Shown in pieces: positions 16,730 to 26,407 of a stretch of 64,000 nucleotides of DNA. Below the pieces are notes generated by a model. That model ran no database searches and had not been told where the DNA came from. It was given only the letters and a program-made list of their open reading frames with translations. Location: the NCBI RefSeq assembly GCF_012927355.1, contig NZ_JABBGK010000009.1, forward strand, positions 47,533-111,532, in the 5' to 3' direction. The position numbers were made by a program, and so were the translations under genes. Every line of letters begins with the position of its first letter. The first letter of the stretch is position 1. This DNA comes from Rhizobium terricola. Its GTDB lineage: Bacteria > Pseudomonadota > Alphaproteobacteria > Rhizobiales > Rhizobiaceae.

Positions 16730-18285
16730 GCCGGCACCGCCGCCTTGTCGGCATCCCAGGTGTCGGACGTAACGCCCTCGGCCCGCAGCCGGTGCTTTTC
16801 CACGCGTGCCGTGGGGGTTTTCGGTAGTTCCGCGACGAAGCGGATGTAACGGGGCAGCATGAAATCGGCCATCAGGCCGCGGCAGTGTTCGCGGACCGCG
16901 ACAGGGTCCGGCGACGCGCCCTCGCAGGCGACGATGCAGACCATCACGTCGTCCTCGCCGAGATCGGAAGGCACCGGAATGACCGCACATTCGCTGACGG
17001 TCTCCATGCCGGCGATGATGCGCTCGACCTCGAAGGACGAGATGTTTTCTCCCCGGCGCCGCAGTGCGTCCTTGTCGCGGTCAACGAAGTACCAGAAGCC
17101 GTCGGCGTCGAACTGCAGCAGGTCGCCGGTGTGGAACCACAGGTCGCGGAAGGCCTCGACCGTCTTCTCGGGCATCTCGACATATTCGATCATCATCCCG
17201 TTGGTCCGCTTCGGGCGCACCAGCAACTGGCCCGGCGTGTCGGGGGTCGTGATCTTCCGGCCCGCCGCATCGACCAGCATCAGGTCATAGTGATCGGTCT
17301 GCCGGCCGCACGAACCGGGCCGGGAACGAGCCGGGTCGCTCATGATCGGCACGCCGATCTCGCTCATCCCGTAGCCCTCGATCAACCGGGTGCCGAAGCG
17401 CTCCTCGAAGGCTTCGAAAAGCCCCTTTCCGGCGCCGGCGCCCATCATCACCCGCAAGCCATGATTCCTGTCCTCGGGATCGGCGGGGGCCTTCATCAGG
17501 ACGGAGAGGATGGTGCCGATGTAGTTGAAGGCGGTGCAGCCGTGGCTGCGGATATCGGTCCAGAAGCGGCTGGCGGAGAAGCGTTCGACCAGAACCATGC
17601 GGGCGCCCGCCATCAGGGCGGGAAGCGCGCTGAGGATCTGGGCGTTACCATGGAAGACCGGCAGGGCGTTGTAGAGGCAATCCTCCTCGCCGTAGCCGGT
17701 CGCATCGCAGATCTGCCGCGCCGCCGCCAGCGCATAGCCCTGGGGCATGAGCGCGCCCTTGGACGGTCCGGTGGTGCCCGAGGTGAACATGATCGCGTAG
17801 GGATCCCGCGCGGAGACCTCGACCACCGGCGCCGGATCGGTGCAGGACAGTACCGCCTCGAGGGCGACAGCACCGTCCGGAAGCGGCGCACCGCGCACAA
17901 CCGTCTTCAGCCGCCAGCCGATGTCGGCGCGTACCGCGTCGACCGCCGGCAGATGATGGAGATCGGCGACGACGATGCGGGCCTTCGATATCCGCAGCAT
18001 GTGGGCAAGCACCACGCCGCGATGGGCGGTGTTGAGCGGAACCTCGACCGCGCCGAGCCGCGACAGGCCGAACCACAGCACCAGGTATTCGACGCAGTTG
18101 TCGAGCATCAGCGCGACCCGGTCTCCCTTGCCGACACCGAGGGCCGCAAAGCCCGCGGCCGCACGGCCGCTCATCGCCTCGAGCTCTGCGAAGCTGAGCG
18201 TCCGTGTGCCGAAGGTGAGGAACGGGCGATGCCCGTACCGGGTGGCCTGCCTCTGCAGCAGGCCGTGGATCGTCGTGTCAGTCAT
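16726..18285 (-). CDS. AMP-forming acyl-CoA ligase
   Basis: A 519-residue acyl-CoA synthetase (ANL superfamily). The P-loop-like TSGTTGPSKG is at 168-177; YGMSE, WFHTGD and a C-terminal Lys in TARVEKHRLR follow in order. Start at 18285, chosen over an upstream in-frame Met because the domain begins here. It sits directly after the HyuB-type gene. In the acetophenone pathway the matching step is benzoylacetate-CoA ligase. By context it should activate the beta-keto acid made by the carboxylase; the exact substrate is unknown. Confidence 0.9.
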   Translation of the reverse strand: MTDTTIHGLLQRQATRYGHRPFLTFGTRTLSFAELEAMSGRAAAGFAALGVGKGDRVALMLDNCVEYLVLWFGLSRLGAVEVPLNTAHRGVVLAHMLRISKARIVVADLHHLPAVDAVRADIGWRLKTVVRGAPLPDGAVALEAVLSCTDPAPVVEVSARDPYAIMFTSGTTGPSKGALMPQGYALAAARQICDATGYGEEDCLYNALPVFHGNAQILSALPALMAGARMVLVERFSASRFWTDIRSHGCTAFNYIGTILSVLMKAPADPEDRNHGLRVMMGAGAGKGLFEAFEERFGTRLIEGYGMSEIGVPIMSDPARSRPGSCGRQTDHYDLMLVDAAGRKITTPDTPGQLLVRPKRTNGMMIEYVEMPEKTVEAFRDLWFHTGDLLQFDADGFWYFVDRDKDALRRRGENISSFEVERIIAGMETVSECAVIPVPSDLGEDDVMVCIVACEGASPDPVAVREHCRGLMADFMLPRYIRFVAELPKTPTARVEKHRLRAEGVTSDTWDADKAAVPA

Positions 18286-18308
18286 GTCCTGTCTTCCTCG
18301 TGCGCCGG

Positions 18309-20363
18309 TCAATGAGCGGCTCCGTCCCACGGGCCGTAGTAGCGAAGGATCTCCGCGGGCGGAGAAAGCTTCGACCACTCGGCGACGAAGGCGGCATAGG
18401 GTTTTGCCCGGGCGAGCCTTTTGCGGCGGACCTCCGCACGACGGGCCTCCGTGGCCTCGCCATCGGCAAGGCCCGTGTGCGCGTCGATCACCACGGCATA
18501 GATATCGCGGGCGGCCTCGGCCGAAGCACGGCCGGTGCCCACATCCTGCGCGACCGCCTGCGGGTCGCGCTGCAGCGGGTCGCCATAGCCCGCGCCGCCG
18601 GACACCGGTACATAGACCGTGTCACCGCCCTGATAGAGGGCCGGCGGATGGGCAAGGCTCAGATAGCTGCGGTTACCCTCCTCCGGCGTACCGGCGGGAC
18701 CGTAGAGCTCGGCCATGTTGCGCGGCAGGGTAGCCCCCTCGGCCATCAGCGCATCGAGGTTCGAGCCCCGCACCGTCTGCACGAAGGCGGGCGGCGCGGC
18801 GCGGCCGCCGAAGACACCGAGCGTCGAGGGAAAATGCGAACCGAAGCCCATGGAGCCGAGTGCAACCATCGGCACGCCGTGGACCTTGAGGCCGAGCCCG
18901 ACACCCGAACCGCCGCGGTACTTGCCGTGGCCGTAGGAGTTGTTGAAGAAATTGCGGAACGTGTAGAGGAAGGGCCGCTCGGCCTCGGTCGTCTCGACGT
19001 CGCCGCAGTCGCTCATGGTCGCAAAGAAGGCGCCGGCGACATCGATGCCATCCATGCCCGGGCGGCCGCCGGCACCGGTCGCGTTGATCTCGGGCGTAAT
19101 GTCGGCCATCGGCTCGCCCCACTGGTTGAAACCGGCAAAGACCGTCACTGCGAAGCCGGTGTACCAGGCGCCCACCGCCCGGCTCGGGTCGGTGGCGTAG
19201 GTGAGCTTGGCGCCGGCCATGAACATGCCCTGGCTGAAGGCGACCATCGAGGCAGGCGCATAGGATACGGGAACGTCGCCCTTGGCGTTGATGAAGCTGT
19301 TGTCGGGGAATTCCCACTCCACCGCCTCGAGCAGGCCGTTGTTGGCGGGAAGGTCCGGAAAGAGCCAGCCGCAGGCATAGACCATCGCCATGCCCAGCAG
19401 ACCCTGGAAGTAGGTGTTCATCGGCCGGTCGGGCAGGATCGGCGACGAGCCATTGAGGATCAGCTTGATCCGGTCACCCTTCTTCTCGATCGTCAGGTTG
19501 ATCTTGAGCAGAGCAGCTTCGGGGCCGGTGGTGTCGAGGAAACGGGGCTGGCGATAGATGCCGTCGTTCAGCGTCGCGACCTTCTGGCGCGCGGCCTCGC
19601 CCGTCTGCTTCAGGATGAGGCGCAAGCCGCCGACCAGGAAATCGGCTCCGATCTCGGCGACATATTCATGGACGCGGCGCTCGGCGATGCGGGCCGCGGC
19701 AAGCCTTGCCTTGATGTCGAGGACCATGGTGCGGGGATCGCGGGTGGCGGTGGCCAGCAGGCCGAGCAGATCCTCCTTCAGCGCGAAGTTCTCGCCGATC
19801 TTGATCGGCGGGCACATCAGGCCCTCGTCGTAGCGGGACTTCGCGCCGTTGACCATGCCGCCCGGTTCCGAACCGCCGCATTCGCCGGTATGCACCGCGG
19901 CGCCGATGAAGGCCACCAGCCTGCCATCCGCGAAAACCGGGATGCAAAGCCCCATGTCGGCATTGTGCACGCCGCCATAGAACGGGTCATTGTAGAAGAA
20001 GGCGTCGCCCTCGTGCAGCCCGACGGTCGGGTCGTTGGCCAGATGCTTCACCAGGTACTTGACCGGTAGCTGGCTGAGCACGGCGTGGTGGTAGATGCCT
20101 GTCGCACAGACGGCCAGGTCGCCCTGCGCCGTGTAGATCCCGAAGGCCACGTCGCCCCACCGCATCGCGGTGGACGCGCCGAGCTTCATGGTGGTTTCCT
20201 TCCCCTCGAGCGCGATCATGTGCATCTTGTGGGCGAAGATCTCGTATTCCAGGTCGTCGAGCCCCTCCATCGCCCGGGTCTCCCACTCGGTCGGCGGCTC
20301 CGGGCGCAGTCTCTGAACGACCTCGTGGTCGCGGCTGTAGCGGATGGTGGTCAGTGCGTTCAT
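18309..20363 (-). CDS. HyuB-type carboxylase subunit (acetophenone/acetone carboxylase-like)
   Basis: A 684-residue hydantoinase B/oxoprolinase-family subunit. H133, D136 and H158 (in GGVHNADMG and AAVHTGECGG) have the same spacing, +3 and +25, as the His-Asp-His metal ligands I remember for the acetone carboxylase alpha subunit (150, 153, 175). This group carries the carboxylation site. The ATG is preceded by AGGGAGG. Two HyuA-type genes, a small zinc protein and a 268-aa protein stand upstream in the operon, which points to a ketone carboxylase and not a hydantoinase. Not to be named by substrate without an assay. Confidence 0.88.
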   Translation of the reverse strand: MNALTTIRYSRDHEVVQRLRPEPPTEWETRAMEGLDDLEYEIFAHKMHMIALEGKETTMKLGASTAMRWGDVAFGIYTAQGDLAVCATGIYHHAVLSQLPVKYLVKHLANDPTVGLHEGDAFFYNDPFYGGVHNADMGLCIPVFADGRLVAFIGAAVHTGECGGSEPGGMVNGAKSRYDEGLMCPPIKIGENFALKEDLLGLLATATRDPRTMVLDIKARLAAARIAERRVHEYVAEIGADFLVGGLRLILKQTGEAARQKVATLNDGIYRQPRFLDTTGPEAALLKINLTIEKKGDRIKLILNGSSPILPDRPMNTYFQGLLGMAMVYACGWLFPDLPANNGLLEAVEWEFPDNSFINAKGDVPVSYAPASMVAFSQGMFMAGAKLTYATDPSRAVGAWYTGFAVTVFAGFNQWGEPMADITPEINATGAGGRPGMDGIDVAGAFFATMSDCGDVETTEAERPFLYTFRNFFNNSYGHGKYRGGSGVGLGLKVHGVPMVALGSMGFGSHFPSTLGVFGGRAAPPAFVQTVRGSNLDALMAEGATLPRNMAELYGPAGTPEEGNRSYLSLAHPPALYQGGDTVYVPVSGGAGYGDPLQRDPQAVAQDVGTGRASAEAARDIYAVVIDAHTGLADGEATEARRAEVRRKRLARAKPYAAFVAEWSKLSPPAEILRYYGPWDGAAH

Positions 20364-20417
20364 GTGATCCTCCCTCTGGCGGCCACGGCCCCTCGAGGCC
20401 GGGCGCCATATGCGCCA

Positions 20418-22547
20418 TCAGGCGCTGATGATGCCGTTGCGCAGGCTGTTCATGCGATAGGTCCAACCCGGTTCGATGACGTAGGTCGTGTCCGGTGCCT
20501 CGATGATGGCAGGGCCGGCGACGGTTGCCCCGGGGCGCAGGCTCGTCCAGTCATAGACGCGGGTTTCGGTCATGCCGGCGGCCGGATCGAAGCAGGCCTT
20601 GCGGATTGCGCTGGGCTGGGCTTCGTAGGCTTCGCCCTGCCCATCGCCGTTGAGCTTGCGGGGCTCCTGGCGGATGCGTGCCGTGACGAAGACCGCCTCG
20701 ATGGCGATGCCGCCGGAGGGGAAGGCCGCTTCCGGCGAATAGACCGCCGCATACTGCTCCTCGAACAGCCGGCAGAGATCACGGACATCGTCGGCACCCC
20801 GGAACGAGAGGATCGGCGAGGTGATGCGGGTCAGGTGGTACTGGGAGCCGTATCGCATGTCGAATTCGAGCGTGAACTCGATGCGGTCGGGATCGAAGCC
20901 CTCGAGCTTCAGGTCGCGGGTCGCCCTGTCGGTCAGGTCGTCCACCACCGTGTTGATGACGGACGGATCGCCGAGATAGGACTGTTCGACGAAGTTGAAG
21001 AGCCGGACGCTGCGCGACTGTTCCCAGACCTGGCGGATCTCGATGCTCGACGCGCCGAACGCACCCGAGACCGAAGACATTGCCGGGACGATGATCGTGG
21101 TCGCGCCGACATGGCGGGCAAAACCGCATGCATGGGCCGCGCCCGCGCCACCGCAGGCGAAGACCACGAACTTGCGCGGGTTGTGACCCTTCAGGGCCAC
21201 CTCGTTGAACATCTCCTGCCCCATGCGGGCATCGACGATGCGGCGGATGCGCCAGGCGGCCTCCAGGACGGAGATACCGAGCGGGCCGGCGATCTTCGCT
21301 GCGATCGCATCATGCGCCGCGTCGGGATCCACATCCATCTGGCCGCCGAGATAGTTGTCGGGATTGAGGTAGCCGAGAACCAGGTCCGCGTCGGTCACGG
21401 TCGGCAGCGTACCGCCCTTGTCGTAGCAGGCAGGCCCCGGAACCGAGCCTGCCGATTGCGGCCCCACCTCGAGACGGCCGGCCATGGCCTCGTTGATCCA
21501 GGCGATCGAACCGCCGCCTGCACCGATCGACTTCACTTCGATCGCCGGGATGTTGGTGCGCCAGCGATCGATGACGGGAATGAAATCCTGGGCACGGAGA
21601 ACGCCGCCCGCCAGTACCCCGATGTCGAAGGACGTGCCGCCCATGTCGGCGAAGACGATGTCGCGGTAGCCTTCCTGCGCGCCGATAAGTGCGGCGCCAT
21701 ACATCCCGGCAACCGGACCCGCATTGTGGGTCAGCACCGCACGGGTGCGCGAGACCTTCTTGCTGCCGCCGGTGTTGTGGACCAGGATCAGCGGGCGCCG
21801 ATAGTTGGCCTTTCGCAGGTTGTGGGTCAGGTCGCCGAGCTCCTGCATCATCACGCCGTGAATGTAGGCGTTGACGAGCGCCGTCATGGTGCGCGTGTAC
21901 TCGCCGGCCTTGGGCGAGACCTCGGATGCGAGCGTCACCGGCATGGAGCCGAGGAATTCCTCCGGATATTCCTCCTCGATGATGCGCCGGACTTCCTCCT
22001 CGTGGGCCCGGTTGAGGAAGGACCACATCAGGCTGACGACGATGCCCTGGACGCCGCCGTCGACGAGCTTCTGCAGCTTCTCGCGCAGTTCGTCCGGATC
22101 AAGCGCCCGGACGGCCTTGCCGTGGCAGTCCATGCGCTCGGACAGGCCGACGACCATGTGCGGCGAGACCAGCGGCTCGGGCTTCTTGATGGTGGCCATG
22201 TCGCGGATCTCGTGCAGCGCCATGCCGTCGGCCCAGCTGCGGCTGCGACCGATGAAGATGGTGTCCTCGAAGCCCGCCGTGGTGATCAGGCCGAGGCGCG
22301 GTCCCTTGCGCTCGATCAGCGCATTGGTCCCGATGGTGGTCGAGTATCTCAGCGCCTCGACCTGTCCGAGGAACACGTCCTGAGCCAGGCCGGCGCGTTT
22401 TCCCAGTTCCCGCAGCCCGCGGATCAGGCCGACGGACAGGTCGTAATGGGTGGTGGGCGATTTTGCAGTGATCAGCGTGCCGTCTTCCGCGATCGCGCAG
22501 AGATCGGTAAACGTCCCGCCGATGTCGATGCCAACATCGAAATTCAT
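20418..22547 (-). CDS. HyuA-type ATP-binding carboxylase subunit, larger paralog
   Basis: A 709-residue hydantoinase A/oxoprolinase-family subunit with an actin-like ATPase fold. The phosphate-1 motif DIGGTFTD is at 8-15, the phosphate-2-like ADMGGTSFDIG is in the middle, and a glycine-rich ACGGAGAAHA near residue 480. GGGAGG lies before the ATG. In ATP-dependent ketone carboxylases this subunit activates the ketone, or bicarbonate, by phosphorylation. It shares the operon with a second, smaller HyuA copy; having two is a mark of acetophenone carboxylase, while acetone carboxylase has one. Confidence 0.88.
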   Translation of the reverse strand: MNFDVGIDIGGTFTDLCAIAEDGTLITAKSPTTHYDLSVGLIRGLRELGKRAGLAQDVFLGQVEALRYSTTIGTNALIERKGPRLGLITTAGFEDTIFIGRSRSWADGMALHEIRDMATIKKPEPLVSPHMVVGLSERMDCHGKAVRALDPDELREKLQKLVDGGVQGIVVSLMWSFLNRAHEEEVRRIIEEEYPEEFLGSMPVTLASEVSPKAGEYTRTMTALVNAYIHGVMMQELGDLTHNLRKANYRRPLILVHNTGGSKKVSRTRAVLTHNAGPVAGMYGAALIGAQEGYRDIVFADMGGTSFDIGVLAGGVLRAQDFIPVIDRWRTNIPAIEVKSIGAGGGSIAWINEAMAGRLEVGPQSAGSVPGPACYDKGGTLPTVTDADLVLGYLNPDNYLGGQMDVDPDAAHDAIAAKIAGPLGISVLEAAWRIRRIVDARMGQEMFNEVALKGHNPRKFVVFACGGAGAAHACGFARHVGATTIIVPAMSSVSGAFGASSIEIRQVWEQSRSVRLFNFVEQSYLGDPSVINTVVDDLTDRATRDLKLEGFDPDRIEFTLEFDMRYGSQYHLTRITSPILSFRGADDVRDLCRLFEEQYAAVYSPEAAFPSGGIAIEAVFVTARIRQEPRKLNGDGQGEAYEAQPSAIRKACFDPAAGMTETRVYDWTSLRPGATVAGPAIIEAPDTTYVIEPGWTYRMNSLRNGIISA

Positions 22548-22574
22548 GATTTCCTCCCAGATCGGAATGACGCC

Positions 22575-23381
22575 TCAGACGCGTTCCATGATGTGTGCTG
22601 CCGCCTCCCGGCAGCGACTTGGTTCGATTTCACCGCCGAGTGCCACGGCGCAGGAAACAATCAGTGGCTGTTCGGCCTGCCGTGCCGCTCCCCTCGCCTC
22701 GGCACAGGCGGCGGCAAATCCTCCGGCATCCGTCCAGTCCACGGCGAGCACCAGGGCGCTGCGGCCGGCGGAAAGTCCGGCCGCGGCGCCGAAGGACAGA
22801 TCCGGCGCATTGTCGCCGGTCATGCCCGGCATCGCCGGCTTCATGCCCTTGAGGACGTCATAGTGCTCGGCCAGCCTCCGCAAAGCGCCGTAGAGCCTTG
22901 CCAACGTGCGGTTCTCCGCCTGTTCGCCGCTCGGTTCGGGTTCTGCCAGGACAATGATGTCGGGCCTCAGGTTGGCGAGCGCCTCGAACTCGGCGACGAC
23001 ATCGGGCCTGACCCGCTTCAGCGCCTCGTCGAGATCGCCTCCGAGCGCCGCGGCCCGGGCGAGCGGCCCGCGGATTTCGGCGACGCAGGCGAGCTGAAGC
23101 CGGCCCGCCGCCGCCAGCGCCCGCTGGACCGCGTCGCGATGGATCGCCGGTTCGAGGTCGGGGACGCCGGCCGTGCCGAACGAAGGCACCCAGACCGCGT
23201 CCGCCCCGAGATAGCGGGCGGCGGCCACGCAGGCATCCGCGAGCTTCTGCGGATCCGCCCAGACGGCGCCTTCTACCTGCGCCCCGATCCGGGCGCCGAG
23301 GCCCGCCGCCGAGGGCATCAGGATCGGATCGCCCCAGCGCTGCCCCCGCCGCACCGCTTCGACGGCTTGCCGGCCGCCCAT
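22575..23381 (-). CDS. Uncharacterised 268-aa protein of the carboxylase operon
   Basis: No family recognised with certainty. The protein is Ala-rich, soluble and without signal peptide. The stretch DPQKLADACVAAARYLGADAVWVPS recalls the barrel of uroporphyrinogen-decarboxylase-like proteins, but only weakly, so it is broken here as a hint: DPQKLADACVAAA and LGADAVWVPS. The start is ATG at 23381, sharing a base with the TGA of the zinc-protein gene (or GTG at 23384). Position and size (about 28-30 kDa) fit the fifth, loosely bound subunit of acetophenone carboxylase. That match is inference only. Confidence 0.7.
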   Translation of the reverse strand: MGGRQAVEAVRRGQRWGDPILMPSAAGLGARIGAQVEGAVWADPQKLADACVAAARYLGADAVWVPSFGTAGVPDLEPAIHRDAVQRALAAAGRLQLACVAEIRGPLARAAALGGDLDEALKRVRPDVVAEFEALANLRPDIIVLAEPEPSGEQAENRTLARLYGALRRLAEHYDVLKGMKPAMPGMTGDNAPDLSFGAAAGLSAGRSALVLAVDWTDAGGFAAACAEARGAARQAEQPLIVSCAVALGGEIEPSRCREAAAHIMERV

Positions 23382-23722
23382 CACAGGCTCTCCCGGGCGA
23401 CATGCCGCGCCTTCAGCGCATCGATGTCGAGTTCGATGTCATGGGTCAGCGGATGCCCGGGCGGCAGATACTCGTTTTCCAGGACCGTGCCGCATTCGGG
23501 GCAGTAGAATTCGACCAGCCGGCAGAAGTCGGTGTTGGGGGTGAAGCTCATGGCCTGCCCCTCGATCAGCGGCGGGTGGGCCTCCTCCATCGGTACCTCG
23601 GCGACCATGCAGCCGGTCTTGTAGTTGGTGCGGGCAGAGGCAAGGCGATGGCCGCAGGCAACGCAGCACCATTGCTCGGTTTCGAGATCGATGGAGAGAT
23701 TTTCTGTGATGCGAACGGTCAT
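23381..23722 (-). CDS. Small zinc-binding carboxylase subunit (acetone carboxylase gamma-like)
   Basis: A 113-residue protein with C20-x2-C23 and C74-x2-C77, a four-Cys zinc site, plus C19, C38 and C67. Its place between HyuA-type genes and its size match the small zinc subunit of ketone carboxylases (about 15 kDa in acetophenone carboxylase). It starts two bases after the stop of the smaller HyuA gene and overlaps the next gene by one base, so it is strictly coupled to both. Confidence 0.82.
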   Translation of the reverse strand: MTVRITENLSIDLETEQWCCVACGHRLASARTNYKTGCMVAEVPMEEAHPPLIEGQAMSFTPNTDFCRLVEFYCPECGTVLENEYLPPGHPLTHDIELDIDALKARHVARESL

Positions 23723-23724
23723 GC

Positions 23725-25698
23725 TCAGGCCCTCGTCAACATGAGATTGGCGAAACGATCGATGCCGGCCTGCCAGCCGGGCGCGACCCAGACGGTGGTC
23801 TTGCTGCTTTCGAGAAGCGCCGGACCGGAAAGGCGGTGCCCGGGCAGCATCTTTTCCAGATCGAAGACGGGGACCATCGCGGGCGCACCGCCCGTCTCCG
23901 TGACGATGTCGCGCTGGCCCGTCCGGGCGACGGCGATATCCTCGGCGGAGAGCGACTTCTCCTCGAAGCGGAAGTGCGGAACCGGTGCCGAGACGAAGAG
24001 GCCGAGGGAGGAAAGCTCCACCGCATCGGGCGCCTCCGTCATGATCGTCGCGTGGAGCGTCTGGAGGGCCTGCGGTTCGGAGGGGTCGCCGACCGCGGCC
24101 GAGCAATGCAGCTCGGAGCCGTCCGGGCGCCTCATGATCGCATCCAGCCGCCAGGACAGTTTCTCAAGGTCGAAGCCCTCGCCGCGCATGTCGCGCAAGG
24201 CGGTGTCCTTCATCTCCCCGACCAGCCTGCCGGCCGTCTCCAGAAGCCGCGGATCCCCCGACGCCAGGCCGACGGAACGCATGTAGCCGTGGCCGACATC
24301 CATCAGCGACGAGGAGAAGGCCGAGAAGACCGCGGAGAAGGGCGTGATCGCGATCCGCCGCAGACCGGCGTTTTCGGCAACCTTGCAGGCATGGAGCGGA
24401 CCCGCCCCGCCATAGACGTTGAGCAGCGGATCACCGCTTCCCGCAGCGCCCCTGAGCGTGGCGATCGCCTCGCCCACCTCGCCGTCGACAAGGGCGATGA
24501 CGGCCAGCGCCGCCGCCTCGATGCTGATGCCGAGAGGTTCGGCGAGAACGTCGCGGATCGCTGCGCGGGCCTTTTCGAGGTCGAGCTTGCGCGCGCCGCC
24601 GAGGAAGTTGTCAGGATCGATACGGCCGAGCACGAGGTTGGCATCCGTGACCGTCGGCTCGCTGCCGCCGAGGCCGAAGCACGCCGGACCCGGCATGGCG
24701 CCGGCCGAGCGGGGGCCGACGAAGAGCGCCCCGTCCTTCAGGCCGGCGATAGAACCGCCGCCCGCGCCAAGCGCCTCGACCTCGTTCATCGGCACGTTGG
24801 TGCGGTAGCCCTCGATTTCGGGCCGGAGGCCGACATTGACGCGGCCATTGGAAACGAGGCCGATGTCGAAAGAGGTGCCGCCCATGTCCGCGGAAATGAC
24901 GTCGGTCTCGCCATAGAGGGCGCCTACGGCGCGCGCGCCGACCAGCCCCGCCGCGGGACCCGAATTGTAGGTGCTGATCGCCCGGGTCTTGGCAACGCGC
25001 GCAACCGCACCGTCATTGTGACCGATCAGGAACGGCCCGCGGTAGCTGAGCGAACGCAGCTCCTGTTCGGCCTTGTAGAGAAGGCGCGCCAGGCGGCTGT
25101 GCGAATAGGCCGAGACGACCGCGCTGTTGATGCGCTCGCCATAACCGTCGCGCACCGTCACGTCCGAGGAGAGGAAGACCGGAATGGAGCCCAGGAAGTC
25201 GCGCGGATACTCCCGCTTGACGATCTGGCGGACGGCACGCTCGGCGGCCGGATCGGTCTCGCTGCCGTCGAGAGCGACGACCAGGCATTGCGCGCCGGCA
25301 TCGATCAGCCGCTGCGCCCTGCCCAGCACCTCCTCCGGCGACAGCCCGGCATCGATCTCGACCACCATGTCGGCATCGATGATGCCGGCGCCGCGGTCGG
25401 TCGCGAGCGGCGCCAGAGCCTTGCCGCCCGTCGAGACGACGAGGCCGATCTTGGCGCCGTTGCGTTCGATCAGGGCGTTGGTTCCGACCGTGCTGGCAAA
25501 GCGCACCACGTCGGTCTGCTCGAGAAAGCGCTCGACCGTCAGCCCGACCGCCTTGGCGCCGGCCCTGATGCAGTTCAGGAAGCATTCAGTCAGATCATGC
25601 GGCGTGGTCGGGGTCTTGACCGCCCGGGCAATGCCCGGCCCCGCCACAAAACCATCGGTGAAGGTTCCACCGGTATCGATGTCGATAGTATAGGCCAT
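23725..25698 (-). CDS. HyuA-type ATP-binding carboxylase subunit, smaller paralog
   Basis: A 657-residue hydantoinase A-family subunit (about 70 kDa). The ATP motifs are DIDTGGTFTDGF (6-17), ADMGGTSFDIG and NVYGGAGPLHA. The start is the ATG at 25698, with GGGAGGAG just upstream; an apparent 70-residue extension runs through the TetR gene region and is not credible. The protein is a diverged paralog of the 709-residue subunit downstream. It is the first enzyme gene after the TetR repressor, and the order HyuA, zinc subunit matches the start of the known apc operon. Confidence 0.88.
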   Translation of the reverse strand: MAYTIDIDTGGTFTDGFVAGPGIARAVKTPTTPHDLTECFLNCIRAGAKAVGLTVERFLEQTDVVRFASTVGTNALIERNGAKIGLVVSTGGKALAPLATDRGAGIIDADMVVEIDAGLSPEEVLGRAQRLIDAGAQCLVVALDGSETDPAAERAVRQIVKREYPRDFLGSIPVFLSSDVTVRDGYGERINSAVVSAYSHSRLARLLYKAEQELRSLSYRGPFLIGHNDGAVARVAKTRAISTYNSGPAAGLVGARAVGALYGETDVISADMGGTSFDIGLVSNGRVNVGLRPEIEGYRTNVPMNEVEALGAGGGSIAGLKDGALFVGPRSAGAMPGPACFGLGGSEPTVTDANLVLGRIDPDNFLGGARKLDLEKARAAIRDVLAEPLGISIEAAALAVIALVDGEVGEAIATLRGAAGSGDPLLNVYGGAGPLHACKVAENAGLRRIAITPFSAVFSAFSSSLMDVGHGYMRSVGLASGDPRLLETAGRLVGEMKDTALRDMRGEGFDLEKLSWRLDAIMRRPDGSELHCSAAVGDPSEPQALQTLHATIMTEAPDAVELSSLGLFVSAPVPHFRFEEKSLSAEDIAVARTGQRDIVTETGGAPAMVPVFDLEKMLPGHRLSGPALLESSKTTVWVAPGWQAGIDRFANLMLTRA

Positions 25699-25768
25699 GT
25701 CTCCTCCCTTCGGAGCGGCCGGCCTGCCACTCCGTTCGTTCCGCCGGCAAGGCGGGTCTGTCGTGATG

Positions 25769-26377
25769 TCAGTCGCGGCAGGCGCCGCGCATGATGAAGT
25801 CGACGATTTCCTGGTGCACGGTCTCCGCCGGCAGGGGGCCGTCGGGACGGTACCAGCGCAGATGCCAGTTGATGACGCCGAGCATGTTGAAGGCGGTGAC
25901 CCGCGCATGCCCGGAATTCAGCGCCCCCTCGGCGCCGAGCCTGTCGAGCACCTCGGAATAGATGTCGAGCACCTCGCGCTGGATCTCGGCCGTCTCGTTG
26001 CCGACGTCCTCCGCCAGCTGGGCGCGCTGCGCCAGCAGCATCAGCAATTCCCGCCGATATTCGACCGCAGCCGCCAGATGCGCCCTGACCAGCGCCTCGA
26101 GCGCCGCCCGCGGCGTTGCGGCCGCGGCAACCGCCGCCCGCAGGCGATCCGGCAGCAGCCGGACCGAACGGTCGAGGATCTCCCGCCACAGACCGTCCTT
26201 GTTGCCGAAGTGATAGTAGATGTTGGAGAGGCTGACGCCGTGCACCTTGGCGATATCGCGGATCGACGTGCCGCTGAAACCCTTTTCCGAAAACATCCCG
26301 ACAGCCGTCGACAAGAGGTTCTCCCTGACGTCCATGACGTCCTCCGCCTCGCTTCGCCGTCCTCCAGACATTTCCAT
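25769..26377 (-). CDS. TetR-family transcriptional regulator
   Basis: A 202-residue repressor. The DNA-binding helix-turn-helix lies at about 38-62 (TSIRDIAKVHGVSLSNIYYH, then FGNKDGLW), the C-terminal part is an all-helical ligand domain. GAGGAG stands six bases before the ATG at 26377. It is the first gene of the carboxylase operon and has a strong promoter overlapping an operator-like palindrome, so autoregulation with relief by the substrate or a CoA ester is the likely scheme. Confidence 0.93.
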   Translation of the reverse strand: MEMSGGRRSEAEDVMDVRENLLSTAVGMFSEKGFSGTSIRDIAKVHGVSLSNIYYHFGNKDGLWREILDRSVRLLPDRLRAAVAAAATPRAALEALVRAHLAAAVEYRRELLMLLAQRAQLAEDVGNETAEIQREVLDIYSEVLDRLGAEGALNSGHARVTAFNMLGVINWHLRWYRPDGPLPAETVHQEIVDFIMRGACRD

Positions 26378-26407
26378 TCCCTTCTCCTCTCCATCGCTCG
26401 AACTAAT

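Noticed and set aside
20085..23507. A 1140-codon open frame antisense to the HyuA/HyuB genes
   Set aside because: Composition is that of a GC-rich shadow frame, with no ribosome binding site or recognisable domain; the carboxylase genes explain the region.
18309..25698. Plain hydantoinase or 5-oxoprolinase operon
   Set aside because: Two HyuA copies, a small four-Cys zinc subunit and linked CoA ligase plus thiolase fit ketone carboxylase better; not excluded without a database search.
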